Positions 11,781-21,307 of a DNA stretch of 64,000 nucleotides are shown piece by piece. Below the pieces are notes generated by a model that was given only the letters and a program-made list of their open reading frames with translations, did not search any database and was not told where the DNA came from. Source of the stretch: Psychrobacter alimentarius (GTDB lineage: Bacteria > Pseudomonadota > Gammaproteobacteria > Pseudomonadales > Moraxellaceae). Positions within the stretch are counted from its first letter, which is position 1. Each line of letters begins with the position of its first letter. Made by a program: the position numbers and the translations under genes. The DNA is taken from positions 1-64,000 of the forward strand of contig NZ_CP014945.1 in NCBI RefSeq assembly GCF_001606025.1. Direction: 5' to 3'.

Positions 11781-12965
11781 TTACCAGTCCATATTAGCTG
11801 ATTGGTCGAATTGATAACATAGATGTTTAATAAAGCTTTCCATGTCTTCGGTTGAAGTCATTGCTCTAGCATATGCCCCGTCACTTGCTAGAGTAAGAAT
11901 CGTAGGTAAACTACTATCCATAACATAATGCATGGCAGATTTAAGCTCAGATAGCCATAAGTGACTGATAAAATTTTCGAGCAATAAAATGACTTCATCT
12001 TCATCAAATGAAAGATCAACAAACAGTGAGAATTTATTTTTTCCTACTTGATTAGGCATAATTACAGGAATAGCACCAATGTTTGAATGAAACATGAATG
12101 TCTCGCCATTTTTACCAAATGCCCCATGAGCAATAAAATTTCTAAGTTGTCGTCTAATAAATATTAGCTCATCAAAAAAAATCTTATTTTGAGGAATATC
12201 AATATTTATTGCATTTTTGTATTTTACCTGCCATTCAGCTCCAACTAGGTTAGCTACCTGTTTTCCATTACCTATACTTTTCGTAATAATACTTAAATGT
12301 ACAAATAGATGTTCGGTCCAACTAAAAAATGCCTCAATTGCTGAAGTGGCTAACCAATTTGCATTTTGACGAAACTCTGCGGTTGGGAATTGGATTATAG
12401 TTGCTTCACCATAAGATGTTTTTTGAGTTTGCTTGTTAATCTCATCTTTTCTTTTGGTAGCTTCTAGTTGCTGGGTTTTATATAAGCTTATTAAATATTT
12501 GTATCTTGCAAATAGTTCTGAACTATTATTTCTAACACTTAGTTTAGAATCCTCTACAGCTTGAGACGCTAGCCATTCAAAATAAGGTTTAGCTACTTTA
12601 ATTCCTTTTTGAATACTCCTTACTATTTTTTGAGCATCTATCTCATCCGTTTCTAAATTACTTGCAAACACACCAACACCTAATTTACGGTGTTCGATTA
12701 GAAAGGCTTTGCCCTTAAAGTCTATAGGAATTGACCATGAGATCTTTTCAAATTTGCCTAAGTTTCTAAAATTCAGTAAATCATGTAAGAGAAAATAGAC
12801 AAGATAATATGGTGGTAGCGCTCTTCCTGCTTCTGTGCGTTTAGCCTCGAATAAAAAATTTCTATCTGCTTTCGTTTCTTTAGTTGCAGGCTTAACATCA
12901 CCTAACACTAACAATGCTCTCTGTCTCATTAACTCAAGATCATCAGGTATATTAAATTTTGACAT
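11781..12965 (-). CDS. Hypothetical protein with HEPN-like RNFIAH motif
   Basis: This 394-residue protein matches no family that I recognise. No signal peptide or membrane helix is visible. A charged N-terminal region is followed by a mostly helical middle. Near residues 205-285 a helix (LATSAIEAFFSWTEHLFVHL) precedes another with RRQLRNFIAHGAF, giving R275-N276-x3-H280. The R-x4-6-H pattern, often with N after R, is the catalytic signature of HEPN ribonucleases and abortive-infection proteins. The match is a motif only. The gene is AT-rich against its surroundings. A GGAG sits 8-12 bp upstream of the ATG. Confidence 0.65.
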   Translation of the reverse strand: MSKFNIPDDLELMRQRALLVLGDVKPATKETKADRNFLFEAKRTEAGRALPPYYLVYFLLHDLLNFRNLGKFEKISWSIPIDFKGKAFLIEHRKLGVGVFASNLETDEIDAQKIVRSIQKGIKVAKPYFEWLASQAVEDSKLSVRNNSSELFARYKYLISLYKTQQLEATKRKDEINKQTQKTSYGEATIIQFPTAEFRQNANWLATSAIEAFFSWTEHLFVHLSIITKSIGNGKQVANLVGAEWQVKYKNAINIDIPQNKIFFDELIFIRRQLRNFIAHGAFGKNGETFMFHSNIGAIPVIMPNQVGKNKFSLFVDLSFDEDEVILLLENFISHLWLSELKSAMHYVMDSSLPTILTLASDGAYARAMTSTEDMESFIKHLCYQFDQSANMDW

Positions 12966-13216
12966 TCCATTACTACTCCATAATATTCTAATTAGTGTAT
13001 GTTAGCGATAATATAGTTTATGAAATGTAAATCACTAAATTTTCAAATGATGGCTTATATTTTATCAACTATTTTTGTGTGCTCTTATTATAAGCGCTAC
13101 AGTTCGTAAATTTAATAATTAATATATCAGGGGCTTTAAGGCGAGTTTCAGCCTCGCCACGCCTAGATAAGCAGATAACAGCGGATGGCAGGATTGGCTA
13201 CTTTCTACTACACAGT

Positions 13217-13714
13217 TCAAACCTTACCCAAGTCCTCAAAATCCACATACTCTTTTTTGCCATGAATGTTGTACATTTTGCGGTCAATTTCTGGATACAA
13301 GGTAATGTCAATCGGAGGCCTACTACCGCCCATCAAGTAAGTGGCATCGGCATTGCTGTTATTACGCATCGAGTGCGCCGCGCCATGTGCAGGGAAGCCC
13401 ACAAAGTCACCAGCACGCAATTGATAATGCTCATCGCCATAGCGCAGCGACAGCTCACCTGACAGCACATAAATGAACTCATCGGATTCCTCATGATAGT
13501 GGTGCGTCGTCGTCTCATCGCCTGCTTCCACGCGTACGAGGTGCAAGCCAAACTTCGTGAGACCGACGATGTCGCTGAGCGAAACCGTATGGCGAATGGC
13601 GTGCTCATTGAACTGATGGACGTGTTTGGTCTCGGGCGTGTTATCGATATCAGACTTGGTTAGGACGTAAGCGTGCGTATCCTTAGGCGGCTTTTGGTCA
13701 GGTAGGGTCATCAT
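13217..13714 (-). CDS. Cupin-domain protein
   Basis: This 165-residue protein has one beta-barrel cupin domain. Motif 1 appears as G-D-E-T-T-T-H-H-Y-H-E-E-S-D-E-F-I-Y-V-L-S-G and motif 2 as the AGDFVGFPAHGAAHSMRNNS stretch, with His and Glu residues positioned to bind one metal. The C terminus (YPEIDRKMYNIHGKKEYVDFEDLG) resembles small cupins annotated as transcriptional or sugar-related, but the substrate is not readable. Two adjacent ATGs open the gene; GGAG lies 4 or 7 bp upstream of them. Confidence 0.85.
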   Translation of the reverse strand: MMTLPDQKPPKDTHAYVLTKSDIDNTPETKHVHQFNEHAIRHTVSLSDIVGLTKFGLHLVRVEAGDETTTHHYHEESDEFIYVLSGELSLRYGDEHYQLRAGDFVGFPAHGAAHSMRNNSNADATYLMGGSRPPIDITLYPEIDRKMYNIHGKKEYVDFEDLGKV

Positions 13715-13810
13715 CTGTCTCCGTGATTGATGTTTTGAGTGTACCTCACTATGAGCCAGTAGTGCTAGGTGTCAAACGTGGTAAAAGAGAGGTGTCTCAG
13801 TAGCATGGTG

Positions 13811-13916
13811 ATATAGTCAATTCCCTTTAAAAAACGGTACAAAGCTGCTGGGATATATGTTACGCAGCCTCTGTCAGCGCAGACACAGCAAGCAAGTCAA
13901 ATTTATACCAGTAGCG
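13811..13916. repeat. Dispersed palindromic intergenic repeat, copy A
   Basis: The core (13844-13916) begins gctgctggg and ends ccagtagcg, so its ends are inverted repeats. The middle contains cagcctctgtc and cacagcaagcaag, shared with copies at 37324 and 40293. An upstream arm begins atatagtca, as in the 40-kb copy. Such noncoding elements look like non-autonomous mobile repeats (MITE-like) or extragenic palindromes. It lies just upstream of the MalY-type gene, in the cupin-aminotransferase divergent gap. Confidence 0.75.
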
Positions 13917-14031
13917 AACCAAGATTGATTTATCGATTTTATTTTGAGATGACGATATACCCATAAAGCGATTGGTTCTGACGGCGCTCATGTTGTACCC
14001 TAAGAGATTATTTTTGTGTGAGGAGAGGCCA

Positions 14032-15195
14032 GTGTTATACAACTTTGATGAAGTCATCGACAGACGGGATACAGGATCGGTCAAATGGCACTATAGCGAT
14101 GAAACAATTCCGCTATGGGTGGCGGATATGGACTTTAAAGCCGCAGCGCCTATTTTGCAGTCAATTGAACAAGTCACGCAGCATGGCATATTGGGTTATA
14201 TCAAACCCACCGAGGCACTATACGATGCGATTATTGACTGGCATGGCAGTCGTTATAACTTGCAGCTGGACAAAGACAACATCTTATTTTCCCCAGGGGT
14301 GGTGCCAAGTCTGGCGCTGATGATGCACGTCTTTACCGAGGTAGGGGACGCGGTACTGATCAATGATCCCATTTATGCGCCATTTATGAGTAAGGTTGAG
14401 CAAAATGGTCGCACGCTTGTGACCTCAGCGCTCAAAGACGTTGAGGGGCAATATCGTCTGGATTTGGCGGATATCGAAGCCAAAATCACCCAGCATGACG
14501 TCAAGCTGTATTTATTGTGCAATCCGCACAATCCGGGCGGGCGCGTATGGACGGCTGAAGAGCTGGAAGCGATTCTGACCTTGTGTAAAAAATACAATGT
14601 CGCCATCGTCAGCGATGAGATTCATCAAGATTTGACCTTGAGCGGACACACATTCACGCCTTTATTAACGCTCGCAACAGGCTATGAGCACAAGGTGGTG
14701 AGTCTGACCTCAATGACCAAGACTTTTAATATCGCTGGTATCAAAGGCTCGATGATATTTGCTAAAGATGAGGGACTAATCAAAAAAATCAGTCAGCAGC
14801 AGCACTTAAACGATGAGTATGAGCTGAATTTGTTTGCTTATACAGCGATGCGTAGCGCGTATGAGCAAGGTGGCGCATGGCTCACGCAAGCGCTTGAATA
14901 TATTGAGGCCAATATTGATTTGACCGTGCGCTTTTTAGAAGAGTATCTACCTGATGTTAGAATCATGCGTCCAGAAGCGTCTTATCTGATTTGGCTGGAT
15001 TGCTCTGCCTATGCAAAAGACGATCAAATGCTCTATGACACTTTGAGAGACGCCAAGGTTGAGCTGAATGCAGGGATTAAGTACGGTCAAGAAGGGCATC
15101 TTAAAATGCGTATCAACGTGGCTTGTCCCAAAGCGCTACTGACAGAAGGGTTAAATCGTATTTATCAAGCGTTAGAGAACAGCAGCAAGCATTGA
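14032..15195 (+). CDS. MalY/PatB-type PLP-dependent aminotransferase (C-S lyase)
   Basis: This is a fold-type I PLP enzyme of the MalY/PatB group, which usually splits C-S bonds in cystathionine or cysteine conjugates. The N terminus reads VLYNFDEVIDRRDTGSVKW and PLWVADMDFKAA, hallmarks of the group. The LLCNPHNPGGRVW loop, the SDEIHQDL segment holding the pyridine Asp, and the SMTKTFNIAG stretch with the PLP-binding Lys follow in order. The start is placed at GTG 14032 because GAGGAG lies 8 bp upstream; this gives 387 residues, the usual length. An upstream in-frame ATG at 13972 adds residues with no similarity. Whether it acts as beta-lyase or transaminase is inference. Confidence 0.9.
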   Translation: MLYNFDEVIDRRDTGSVKWHYSDETIPLWVADMDFKAAAPILQSIEQVTQHGILGYIKPTEALYDAIIDWHGSRYNLQLDKDNILFSPGVVPSLALMMHVFTEVGDAVLINDPIYAPFMSKVEQNGRTLVTSALKDVEGQYRLDLADIEAKITQHDVKLYLLCNPHNPGGRVWTAEELEAILTLCKKYNVAIVSDEIHQDLTLSGHTFTPLLTLATGYEHKVVSLTSMTKTFNIAGIKGSMIFAKDEGLIKKISQQQHLNDEYELNLFAYTAMRSAYEQGGAWLTQALEYIEANIDLTVRFLEEYLPDVRIMRPEASYLIWLDCSAYAKDDQMLYDTLRDAKVELNAGIKYGQEGHLKMRINVACPKALLTEGLNRIYQALENSSKH

Positions 15196-15250
15196 TAATA
15201 CCAACATAAGAGCTGGGTACTACTTTTATTTTAGATGAATGAAAGCCATA

Positions 15251-15277
15251 AAAAACCCTGCCATTGCAGGGTTTTAT
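15251..15277. terminator. Terminator between aminotransferase and autotransporter genes
   Basis: The stem aaaaccctgc/gcagggtttt closes on a CATT loop. T runs on both sides let it serve both converging genes. Confidence 0.88.
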
Positions 15278-15318
15278 TATTTTGACTACAGTCGATGCTC
15301 TCTACTTTTACAATCGGC

Positions 15319-16380
15319 TTATTGAGCAGACTTATAATAATCAACCATCATCGTACCTAACGTGCCGTTTTCATCAATGGTTACTATCTTGACAGTACCC
15401 GACTGCGATGCTGTACTAGCGTTGACTTGACCAGCATTGCCTAAGACGACTTGATTTCGATTAGCCGCTTTTGTGCTGTTACCGATAGCGATGCTATTTA
15501 AACCCCCTGCCATTGCCATATTACCAATCGCTACAGAAGATTCGCCTTTTGCCATGGCAGCTTCACCGACGGCAGTGGCACGCATGCCACTGGCATCAGC
15601 CAAATGACCAAACGCTTGCGCGCGTTCCCCTGTCGCTTTTGATTGCCAACCGATAGAGGTGGAGCCTAGACCTGCTGAGTTGGCTTGACCGCCAACTGCA
15701 GTGGCAGAATTCATACCAGCTTTGGCTTGGTTACCGACCGCAACCGTATCATTATTACCGCCAGCCATTGCCGCTTCACCAACGGCAGTTGCGCGTACGC
15801 CACTGGCATCGGCTAAATGACCGAACGCTTGCGCACGCTCTCCTGTTGCTTTTGATTGCCAACCAATAGAGGTTGAGCCTAGACCTGCTGCATTGGCTTG
15901 ACCACCAATCGCAGTGGCAGAATTCATACCAGCTTTGGCTTGGTTACCGACCGCAACCGTATCATTATTACCGCCAGCCATTGCCGCTTCACCAACGGCA
16001 GTTGCGCGTACGCCACTGGCATCGGCTAAATGGCCGAATGCTTGTGCGCGTTCAGCCGTGGCTTTTGATTGCCAACCAATAGAGGTTGAGCCTAGACCCG
16101 CTGCGTTGGCTTGACCGCCGACCGCAGTGGCAGAGTTCATACCAGCTTTGGCTTGGCTACCGACCGCAACGGTATCGTTGGTACCGCCAGCCATTGCCGC
16201 ACTGCCACAAGCAAGAGCCGTTTTAACATTGCTGGTCGCACCTAAAATAGTGGTCGCATTTGCATCATTAAGTTGACACTCAGATGCCATGACAGCCGTG
16301 GTGCTCAGAGAAGCGGCCGCAACTGCTAGGGCAAGGGTAGTGATCTTCAGTGTAGAGCGTGGCAAAAAATTCATTTTCAT
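15319..16380 (-). CDS. Anchorless trimeric-autotransporter head-repeat protein
   Basis: This 353-residue secreted protein has a signal peptide (MKMNFLPRSTLKITTLALAV, cleavage near AVMA-SE), then a two-Cys segment (C35, C58) and a run of YadA-head-type beta-roll repeats. Motifs of the kind DTVAVGNQAKAG, SATAVGGQA, GSTSIGWQSKAT and VRATAVGE recur every 71 residues, three times. It ends with a VVLGNAGQVNASTASQSGTVKIVTIDENGTLGT segment shared with the neighbouring gene, but then stops after about ten residues. There is no coiled stalk and no C-terminal YadA anchor, so it cannot insert in the outer membrane in the usual way. It may be soluble, co-assembled with its paralogue, or a decaying copy. 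Confidence 0.82.
   Translation of the reverse strand: MKMNFLPRSTLKITTLALAVAAASLSTTAVMASECQLNDANATTILGATSNVKTALACGSAAMAGGTNDTVAVGSQAKAGMNSATAVGGQANAAGLGSTSIGWQSKATAERAQAFGHLADASGVRATAVGEAAMAGGNNDTVAVGNQAKAGMNSATAIGGQANAAGLGSTSIGWQSKATGERAQAFGHLADASGVRATAVGEAAMAGGNNDTVAVGNQAKAGMNSATAVGGQANSAGLGSTSIGWQSKATGERAQAFGHLADASGMRATAVGEAAMAKGESSVAIGNMAMAGGLNSIAIGNSTKAANRNQVVLGNAGQVNASTASQSGTVKIVTIDENGTLGTMMVDYYKSAQ
15562..16200. repeat. Three 213-bp in-frame tandem repeats
   Basis: The coding sequence for residues 61-273 consists of three copies of a 213-bp (71-codon) unit. The landmark tcataccagctttggcttgg recurs at 15711, 15924 and 16137, exactly 213 bp apart. Identity between copies is high, which suggests recent duplication or gene conversion and a locus able to change repeat number. 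Confidence 0.95.
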
Positions 16381-16505
16381 TGTTTTTTATCCTGTGTTTT
16401 AAAAGCTTTGAGACTTTTAGTTGATTCGGTTGGATGTTGAATAAAATAACGCTTGTCTGTTGCACTCAGCTTATTTTGTGAATGCAACAGACCGTTATCA
16501 GTGAT

Positions 16506-18311
16506 TTACCAAGCAAACGTGACGCCGCCACGTGCGCCGACTTTGCCAGTATCCGCACCAACACCAGCGCCAGCTGAAATGGTCACACTGTCAGTTGCTC
16601 GTCCAGCAAATGACGCGCTCACAGCAGTGCTGCCATTATAGTAACCAGTACCAAATCCCATGGCATATCTTTTACCTGAAGGAATGACTGGCGTTTCCAT
16701 AGACAGCGCCATTGCGATACCATCTTCTGCTTCTTCTAAGCGATCTTCTTGACGATTGTATTGTCTACGCAAGTCGCTGAACTGTTGTGATGTGGCGAGC
16801 GAGTCTATGCTGACACTGGTACCTAGTGTGCCGTTTGCGTCTGTGGTGACGATATTGGTGCCACCTGATTGTGAGGCTGTACTGGCTTGGAGTTGACCTG
16901 CATTACCCAACACGATCTGGTTGTCACCTGCGGCATTTGCGCCATTACCTATAGCAATACTGTTTGTACCGCTTGCAACAGATTTATTGCCTAGAGAGAC
17001 AGAACCTGCGCCTTGTGCAGCGGAATCTTCACCGATTGCGGTAGAGCGAATACCCGAAGCACTGGCTAAATGACCAAAAGCCTGAGCCCTCTCTGCGGTC
17101 GCTGTTGCACGCCAACCAATAGCGGTAGCACCTGGAGTATCACCTGTAGAAGTGAGGCCTCCTGCATTTAAGTCAGTGCCTGCAGCTACTGTGCCAGTGA
17201 AGGCTTCACCGCCCAATACCGTGGTCGAATTACCATTGGCTTGGGTTTTGTTACCGACAGCCACAGTGTCATTGGCGCCTGCGGCAACCGCTTCATTACC
17301 TAAAGCAACTGAACCCTCGCCTTGTGCTTGAGCAGCTTCACCGACTGCGGTCGAGCGCACGCCGGTTGCTGAAGCTAGATGCCCAAAAGCTTGAGCGCGT
17401 TCAGCACTTGCCGTGGACTGCCAACCCATTGCCGTCGTACCTGCTTGAGTCGCTTGCGCTTGAGCGCCAATAGCTGTTGATGAGGTGCCAGAAGCAGTGG
17501 TTTGACGCACGCCACTTCTGTCGCCACCTATTGCAACGGCATCCAAACCTGAGGCTACTGATTGATTGCCGATAGCGATGGCATTGTCTGAACTGGCATT
17601 AGCATCTTCACCGACTGCGGTAGAGCGAACACCAGAAGCACTGGCTAAATGACCGAATGCTTGAGCACGCTCGGCGGTAGCCGTTGCACGCCAACCGATA
17701 GCAGTAGCACCCGCTGTATCACCTGTAGAGATGAGATTGCCTTCATTTAAGTTAGTACCTGCCGCTACCGTTCCAGTAAAAGCTTCGCCACCTAACACCG
17801 TTGTCGAATTACCATTGGCTTGAGTCTTATTACCCACCGCCACAGTATCGTTGGCTCCGCCAGCAAAAGCATCTTCACCAACTGCGGTAGATCGGACGCC
17901 AGAAGCACTGGCCAAATGACCGACTGCCGTAGCTCTCTCTGCGGTCGCTGTTGCACGCCAACCGATGGCGGTAGCGCCTGGCGTACCACCAGTAGAGGTG
18001 AGAGCGCCTGCATTTAAATCAGTGCCTGCTGCTACGGTTCCAGTGAAGGCTTCGCCGCCGACCGCAGTTGTAGAGTTGCCAGTGGCATTTGCGGCATTAC
18101 CGATAGCGACGGTGTCGTTAGCACCACCAGCGACTGCGGCATTGCCACAAGCGAGTGCTGTGACACCATTACTGGTTGCGCCTCCAACAGTGCCATCATT
18201 GAGTTGACATTCAGCCGCCATGACGGTGGTGGTACTAAGAGAAGCGGCAGCGATTGCAAGAGTGAGGGTGCTGATTTTGAGGGCTGAGGGCGATAACAAT
18301 TCCATTTTCAT
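16506..18311 (-). CDS. Trimeric autotransporter adhesin (YadA-type)
   Basis: This 601-residue outer-membrane adhesin has a signal peptide (cleavage near VMAAE), a two-Cys segment (C35, C55) and a long head of left-handed beta-roll repeats (NDTVAIGN, STTVLGGEAFTGT, GATAIGWRATATAERA, VRSTAVGED). A neck follows with SIAIGNGANAAGDNQIVLGNAGQ, a short coiled coil near 500-530 (SDLRRQYNRQEDRLEEAEDG), and a C-terminal YadA anchor of four beta strands ending in FAW. The trimeric anchor exports and displays the head. The absence of an extended stalk makes it small for the family. The signal peptide and GNAGQ-GTLGT segment match the anchorless gene downstream, indicating gene duplication. An AAGGATA RBS precedes ATG 18311. 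Confidence 0.9.
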   Translation of the reverse strand: MKMELLSPSALKISTLTLAIAAASLSTTTVMAAECQLNDGTVGGATSNGVTALACGNAAVAGGANDTVAIGNAANATGNSTTAVGGEAFTGTVAAGTDLNAGALTSTGGTPGATAIGWRATATAERATAVGHLASASGVRSTAVGEDAFAGGANDTVAVGNKTQANGNSTTVLGGEAFTGTVAAGTNLNEGNLISTGDTAGATAIGWRATATAERAQAFGHLASASGVRSTAVGEDANASSDNAIAIGNQSVASGLDAVAIGGDRSGVRQTTASGTSSTAIGAQAQATQAGTTAMGWQSTASAERAQAFGHLASATGVRSTAVGEAAQAQGEGSVALGNEAVAAGANDTVAVGNKTQANGNSTTVLGGEAFTGTVAAGTDLNAGGLTSTGDTPGATAIGWRATATAERAQAFGHLASASGIRSTAIGEDSAAQGAGSVSLGNKSVASGTNSIAIGNGANAAGDNQIVLGNAGQLQASTASQSGGTNIVTTDANGTLGTSVSIDSLATSQQFSDLRRQYNRQEDRLEEAEDGIAMALSMETPVIPSGKRYAMGFGTGYYNGSTAVSASFAGRATDSVTISAGAGVGADTGKVGARGGVTFAW

Positions 18312-19026
18312 TATTTGTATCCTTTTGAGAAAGCCGTCATGGCTTTACGGTGGTTTGGTTGGATGTTGACAGAGATCATTGCGCACTTGGTATCAAGACG
18401 CTCCGATATGAGTAATCTAACAATTGACCATCTAGTAGTGCAGGTAGTGGGACTAGGTCACTTACGGGTCACATACTTAAAGGAACGATAATAGATTGGT
18501 CTAAACGCTGTCCTGCGATTAACGAACCAACCTACTGCGATATGTCAAAACATAAGCCATTTACCGCATTCAAAATTTTTTTGCTTGGAATAATGGCATA
18601 TTGATGGCTCATATTATTGGCAATCACTTCTTTACTGTACACGGTTATATAACAAAATTCGACTACTAATCGAGGCTTATTGTTAACAAATCCTACATAA
18701 ACTAAGGGATAAGAAAAGCTATTTTGTAAGCAAAAGTTTCAAGCAAATATAGAATTAGAGAATGACTATTATTCTCAAACACAGTTGTACCTGACCTTGA
18801 CCGTAAAGATCATCAAAAATTATTCTCTAGATTAAAAGTAGAAGAGCAAACTATTAGCAATAAAAGACCACCGCATGAAGTGCTCAAATGGAAGATAGTC
18901 AGCGCTATAAAATGTTTTTTCTGAATAAAGTGTTTGAAACACGAAATTTTGCTGAGGAAGTAACCCTGATGCGGCCTAAACTTGTTAAAATAGGGCACCA
19001 ATTTATCAATTGATGGATATCGATTT
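18312..19026. other. Divergent intergenic region between adhesin and guaA
   Basis: This 715-bp gap serves the adhesin (minus) and guaA (plus). A short stem (aaagccg/cggcttt-like, near 18330-18347) lies in the adhesin leader. A TAAAAT at 18986-18991 could be the guaA -10 box, without a clear -35. No purine riboswitch, RNA gene or convincing ORF was recognised. Confidence 0.35.
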
Positions 19027-20637
19027 ATGACTACTGCTGCTGCCACTCCCACCATTAAAGAAGATCGCATCTTAATTCTCGATTTTGGCTCACAATATAG
19101 CCAGCTAATCGCTCGCCGTGTACGCGATTCTGGCGTGTTTTGTGAGATGTTACCTTATGATATCGACACCCAGCGCATCACCGAATTTGGCGCAAAAGGC
19201 GTTATCTTATCGGGTGGTCCTGAGAGCGTACATGCAGAAAATAGTCCACGTATCAATGACGCTGTATTTGAGTTAAATGTGCCAGTATTGGGTATCTGTT
19301 ATGGCATGCAAGCGATGGCGGATCGCTTCGGTGGTCAGGTTCATGCCAGTGATATTCATGAGTTTGGCGCAGCGACTATTGAAGTGACAGGTCATTCACA
19401 TTTGACTGAAGGCATTGAGGACAGTAAGAGTGAGGCATCGTTAGCCAAGCTCAATGTATGGATGAGTCATGGCGACAAAGTAATCGAAGCGCCAGAAGGT
19501 TTCGATATCATCGCCAGTACACCAAGCTGCCCAATTGCGATTATGGCCAATGATGACAAGCAGTATTATGGTCTACAGTTCCACCCTGAAGTGACGCATA
19601 CCCTGCAAGGTCAAGCACTACTCAGTCGTTTTGTGCATCAAATTTGCGAGTGTGCAGGCGAGTGGACGCCCGACAACATCATCGATATGCGCGTCGCTCA
19701 GTTAAAAGAGCAAATCGGTGACAAGCAAGTACTGCTTGGTCTATCAGGCGGCGTGGACAGCTCAGTCGTCGCAGCCATTTTGCATAAAGCCATTGGCGAT
19801 CAGCTGACTTGCGTGTTTGTTGATAATGGTCTCTTGCGTCTGCATGAAGGCGATCAAGTCATGCAAGTGTTTGCCGAAAACATGGGCGTGAAAGTGATTC
19901 GCGTCGATGCCGAAGATTTGTTCTTAAATGCGCTGGCAGGCGAGTCTGATCCAGAGAAAAAACGTAAAATCATTGGTAAAACCTTTATCGACGTATTTGC
20001 CAACAGCGCACGTGAAGTGAGCGAGCAAAGCGATGGTAAAGTCGTTGAGTTCTTAGCACAAGGGACAATCTACCCAGACGTGATTGAGTCTGCCAAGTCA
20101 CATCAAGGCAAAGCTCACGTCATCAAGAGCCATCATAATGTTGGCGGATTACCAGATGACTTAGCATTTGAGTTGGTCGAGCCGCTACGTGACCTCTTTA
20201 AAGACGAAGTGCGCAAATTGGGTATTACGCTAGGCTTACCAGAAAAAATGATCTATCGTCATCCGTTCCCAGGTCCAGGTTTGGGCGTGCGTATCTTAGG
20301 TGAAGTCAAAAAAGAATATGCTGATATTCTACGTTTGGCTGATGCGATCTTTATGCAAGAGCTTGAGCGTTCAGGCTGGTATGAAAAAACCGCGCAAGCA
20401 TTTGCTGTATTCCAACCAATCAAATCGGTCGGTGTGGTGGGTGATGGCCGCCGCTATGCATGGGTCATTGCGTTACGTGCCGTTGAAACAGTGGACTTTA
20501 TGACAGCGCGCTTTGCGCATCTGCCATATGAGCTGATTGAAACAGTCTCAAATCGCATCATGAATGAAATCGCGGAAGTATCACGCGTGACGTACGATGT
20601 GTCAAGCAAGCCACCAGCGACGATTGAGTGGGAATAA
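19027..20637 (+). CDS. guaA: GMP synthase (glutamine-hydrolysing)
   Basis: GuaA converts XMP to GMP using glutamine amide nitrogen and ATP, the last step of guanine nucleotide synthesis. The N-terminal class I amidotransferase has the nucleophile in GICYGMQA (Cys91) and the His/Glu pair in LQFHPEVTH. The ATP-pyrophosphatase domain carries the PP-loop LSGGVDSSV near residue 240. The C-terminal dimerisation domain ends PATIEWE, as in nearly all GuaA. The length of 536 fits the family. It stands alone, without guaB, and is followed by a strong terminator. Confidence 0.98.
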   Translation: MTTAAATPTIKEDRILILDFGSQYSQLIARRVRDSGVFCEMLPYDIDTQRITEFGAKGVILSGGPESVHAENSPRINDAVFELNVPVLGICYGMQAMADRFGGQVHASDIHEFGAATIEVTGHSHLTEGIEDSKSEASLAKLNVWMSHGDKVIEAPEGFDIIASTPSCPIAIMANDDKQYYGLQFHPEVTHTLQGQALLSRFVHQICECAGEWTPDNIIDMRVAQLKEQIGDKQVLLGLSGGVDSSVVAAILHKAIGDQLTCVFVDNGLLRLHEGDQVMQVFAENMGVKVIRVDAEDLFLNALAGESDPEKKRKIIGKTFIDVFANSAREVSEQSDGKVVEFLAQGTIYPDVIESAKSHQGKAHVIKSHHNVGGLPDDLAFELVEPLRDLFKDEVRKLGITLGLPEKMIYRHPFPGPGLGVRILGEVKKEYADILRLADAIFMQELERSGWYEKTAQAFAVFQPIKSVGVVGDGRRYAWVIALRAVETVDFMTARFAHLPYELIETVSNRIMNEIAEVSRVTYDVSSKPPATIEWE

Positions 20638-20666
20638 TCCTTCCTTAGACATTGTTAAATAGTTAT

Positions 20667-20697
20667 AAAAAAAGCCCACGTGATTGTGGGCTTTTTT
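20667..20697 (+). terminator. Terminator after guaA
   Basis: A 12-bp stem (20668-20679 with 20686-20697), aaaaaagcccac/gtgggctttttt, encloses a GTGATT loop. It can work on both strands, but the nearest converging gene starts its 3' end 70 bp away. Confidence 0.92.
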
Positions 20698-20769
20698 GAA
20701 TCTGAATGTTTGATAAAGCTATTAATGGCAATAAAAAATAGTGTACGTCAGTTACAGATAGCGGAGAAA

Positions 20770-21222
20770 TTATTTTTCCAAAATCATATCAATATGCGGA
20801 ATGTCATCTTCTAAATACATGTCTGAGGTTCTGACAAAGCCATGTTGTGTATAAAACGCTTCTAGATACTCTTGCGCGCCAATCTCAATAAATTCATTGG
20901 GCCATAAAGACTGACAAGCTCTCAAGGCTTCTTCTAACAGTTGATGACCAATACCGCCGCCGCGATGATTGGCTGAGATAGCAACACGGCCAATACTGAC
21001 GGATGGATAACTCACGCCTTTTGGTAATAAACGGACGCAGGCGATAAGCTTATCACCGGCATAACCTAACAAGTGATAAACGTCTTTTTGATGATCTTTA
21101 TCATCCAATTCAGGATATGGACATTTTTGTTCAACCACAAACACGTCCACTCTGAGTTTAAGGAGTTGATACAGTTGGATGGTTGTTAATTCAGTGAAAG
21201 GCTTGAGCTGCCAAGTTATCAT
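20770..21222 (-). CDS. ElaA-like GNAT acetyltransferase
   Basis: This 150-residue GNAT N-acetyltransferase resembles ElaA of E. coli: the N terminus reads FTELTTIQLYQLLKLRVDVFVVEQKCPYPELDD and the acetyl-CoA-binding motif A is RVAISANHRGGGIGHQLLEEAL. The C terminus has the EYLEAFYTQHGFVRTSDMYLEDDIPHIDM segment. Family members acetylate small molecules or proteins; the target here is unknown. It is convergent with guaA and lies downstream of soxR on the same strand, with about 85 bp between them. Confidence 0.88.
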   Translation of the reverse strand: MITWQLKPFTELTTIQLYQLLKLRVDVFVVEQKCPYPELDDKDHQKDVYHLLGYAGDKLIACVRLLPKGVSYPSVSIGRVAISANHRGGGIGHQLLEEALRACQSLWPNEFIEIGAQEYLEAFYTQHGFVRTSDMYLEDDIPHIDMILEK

Positions 21223-21307
21223 AAGGTTTCCGTCTGATTATGGATAATACGCTACTGTAGCAAGGTTGGTGGATTAGGTCATGACTCATTGTTGATTAAG
21301 ACTGTGT

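Noticed and set aside
13137..13160. Hairpin ggcgag/ctcgcc downstream of the cupin gene
   Set aside because: No T run follows on either strand; not called a terminator.
15562..16200. Possible CRISPR or mobile element from 213-bp repeats
   Set aside because: They are in-frame coding repeats of a beta-roll protein without spacers.
18813..19070. An 85-codon minus-strand ORF overlapping the guaA start
   Set aside because: It overlaps the start of a certain gene, has no RBS and no recognisable features; the 5' end of guaA explains part of it.
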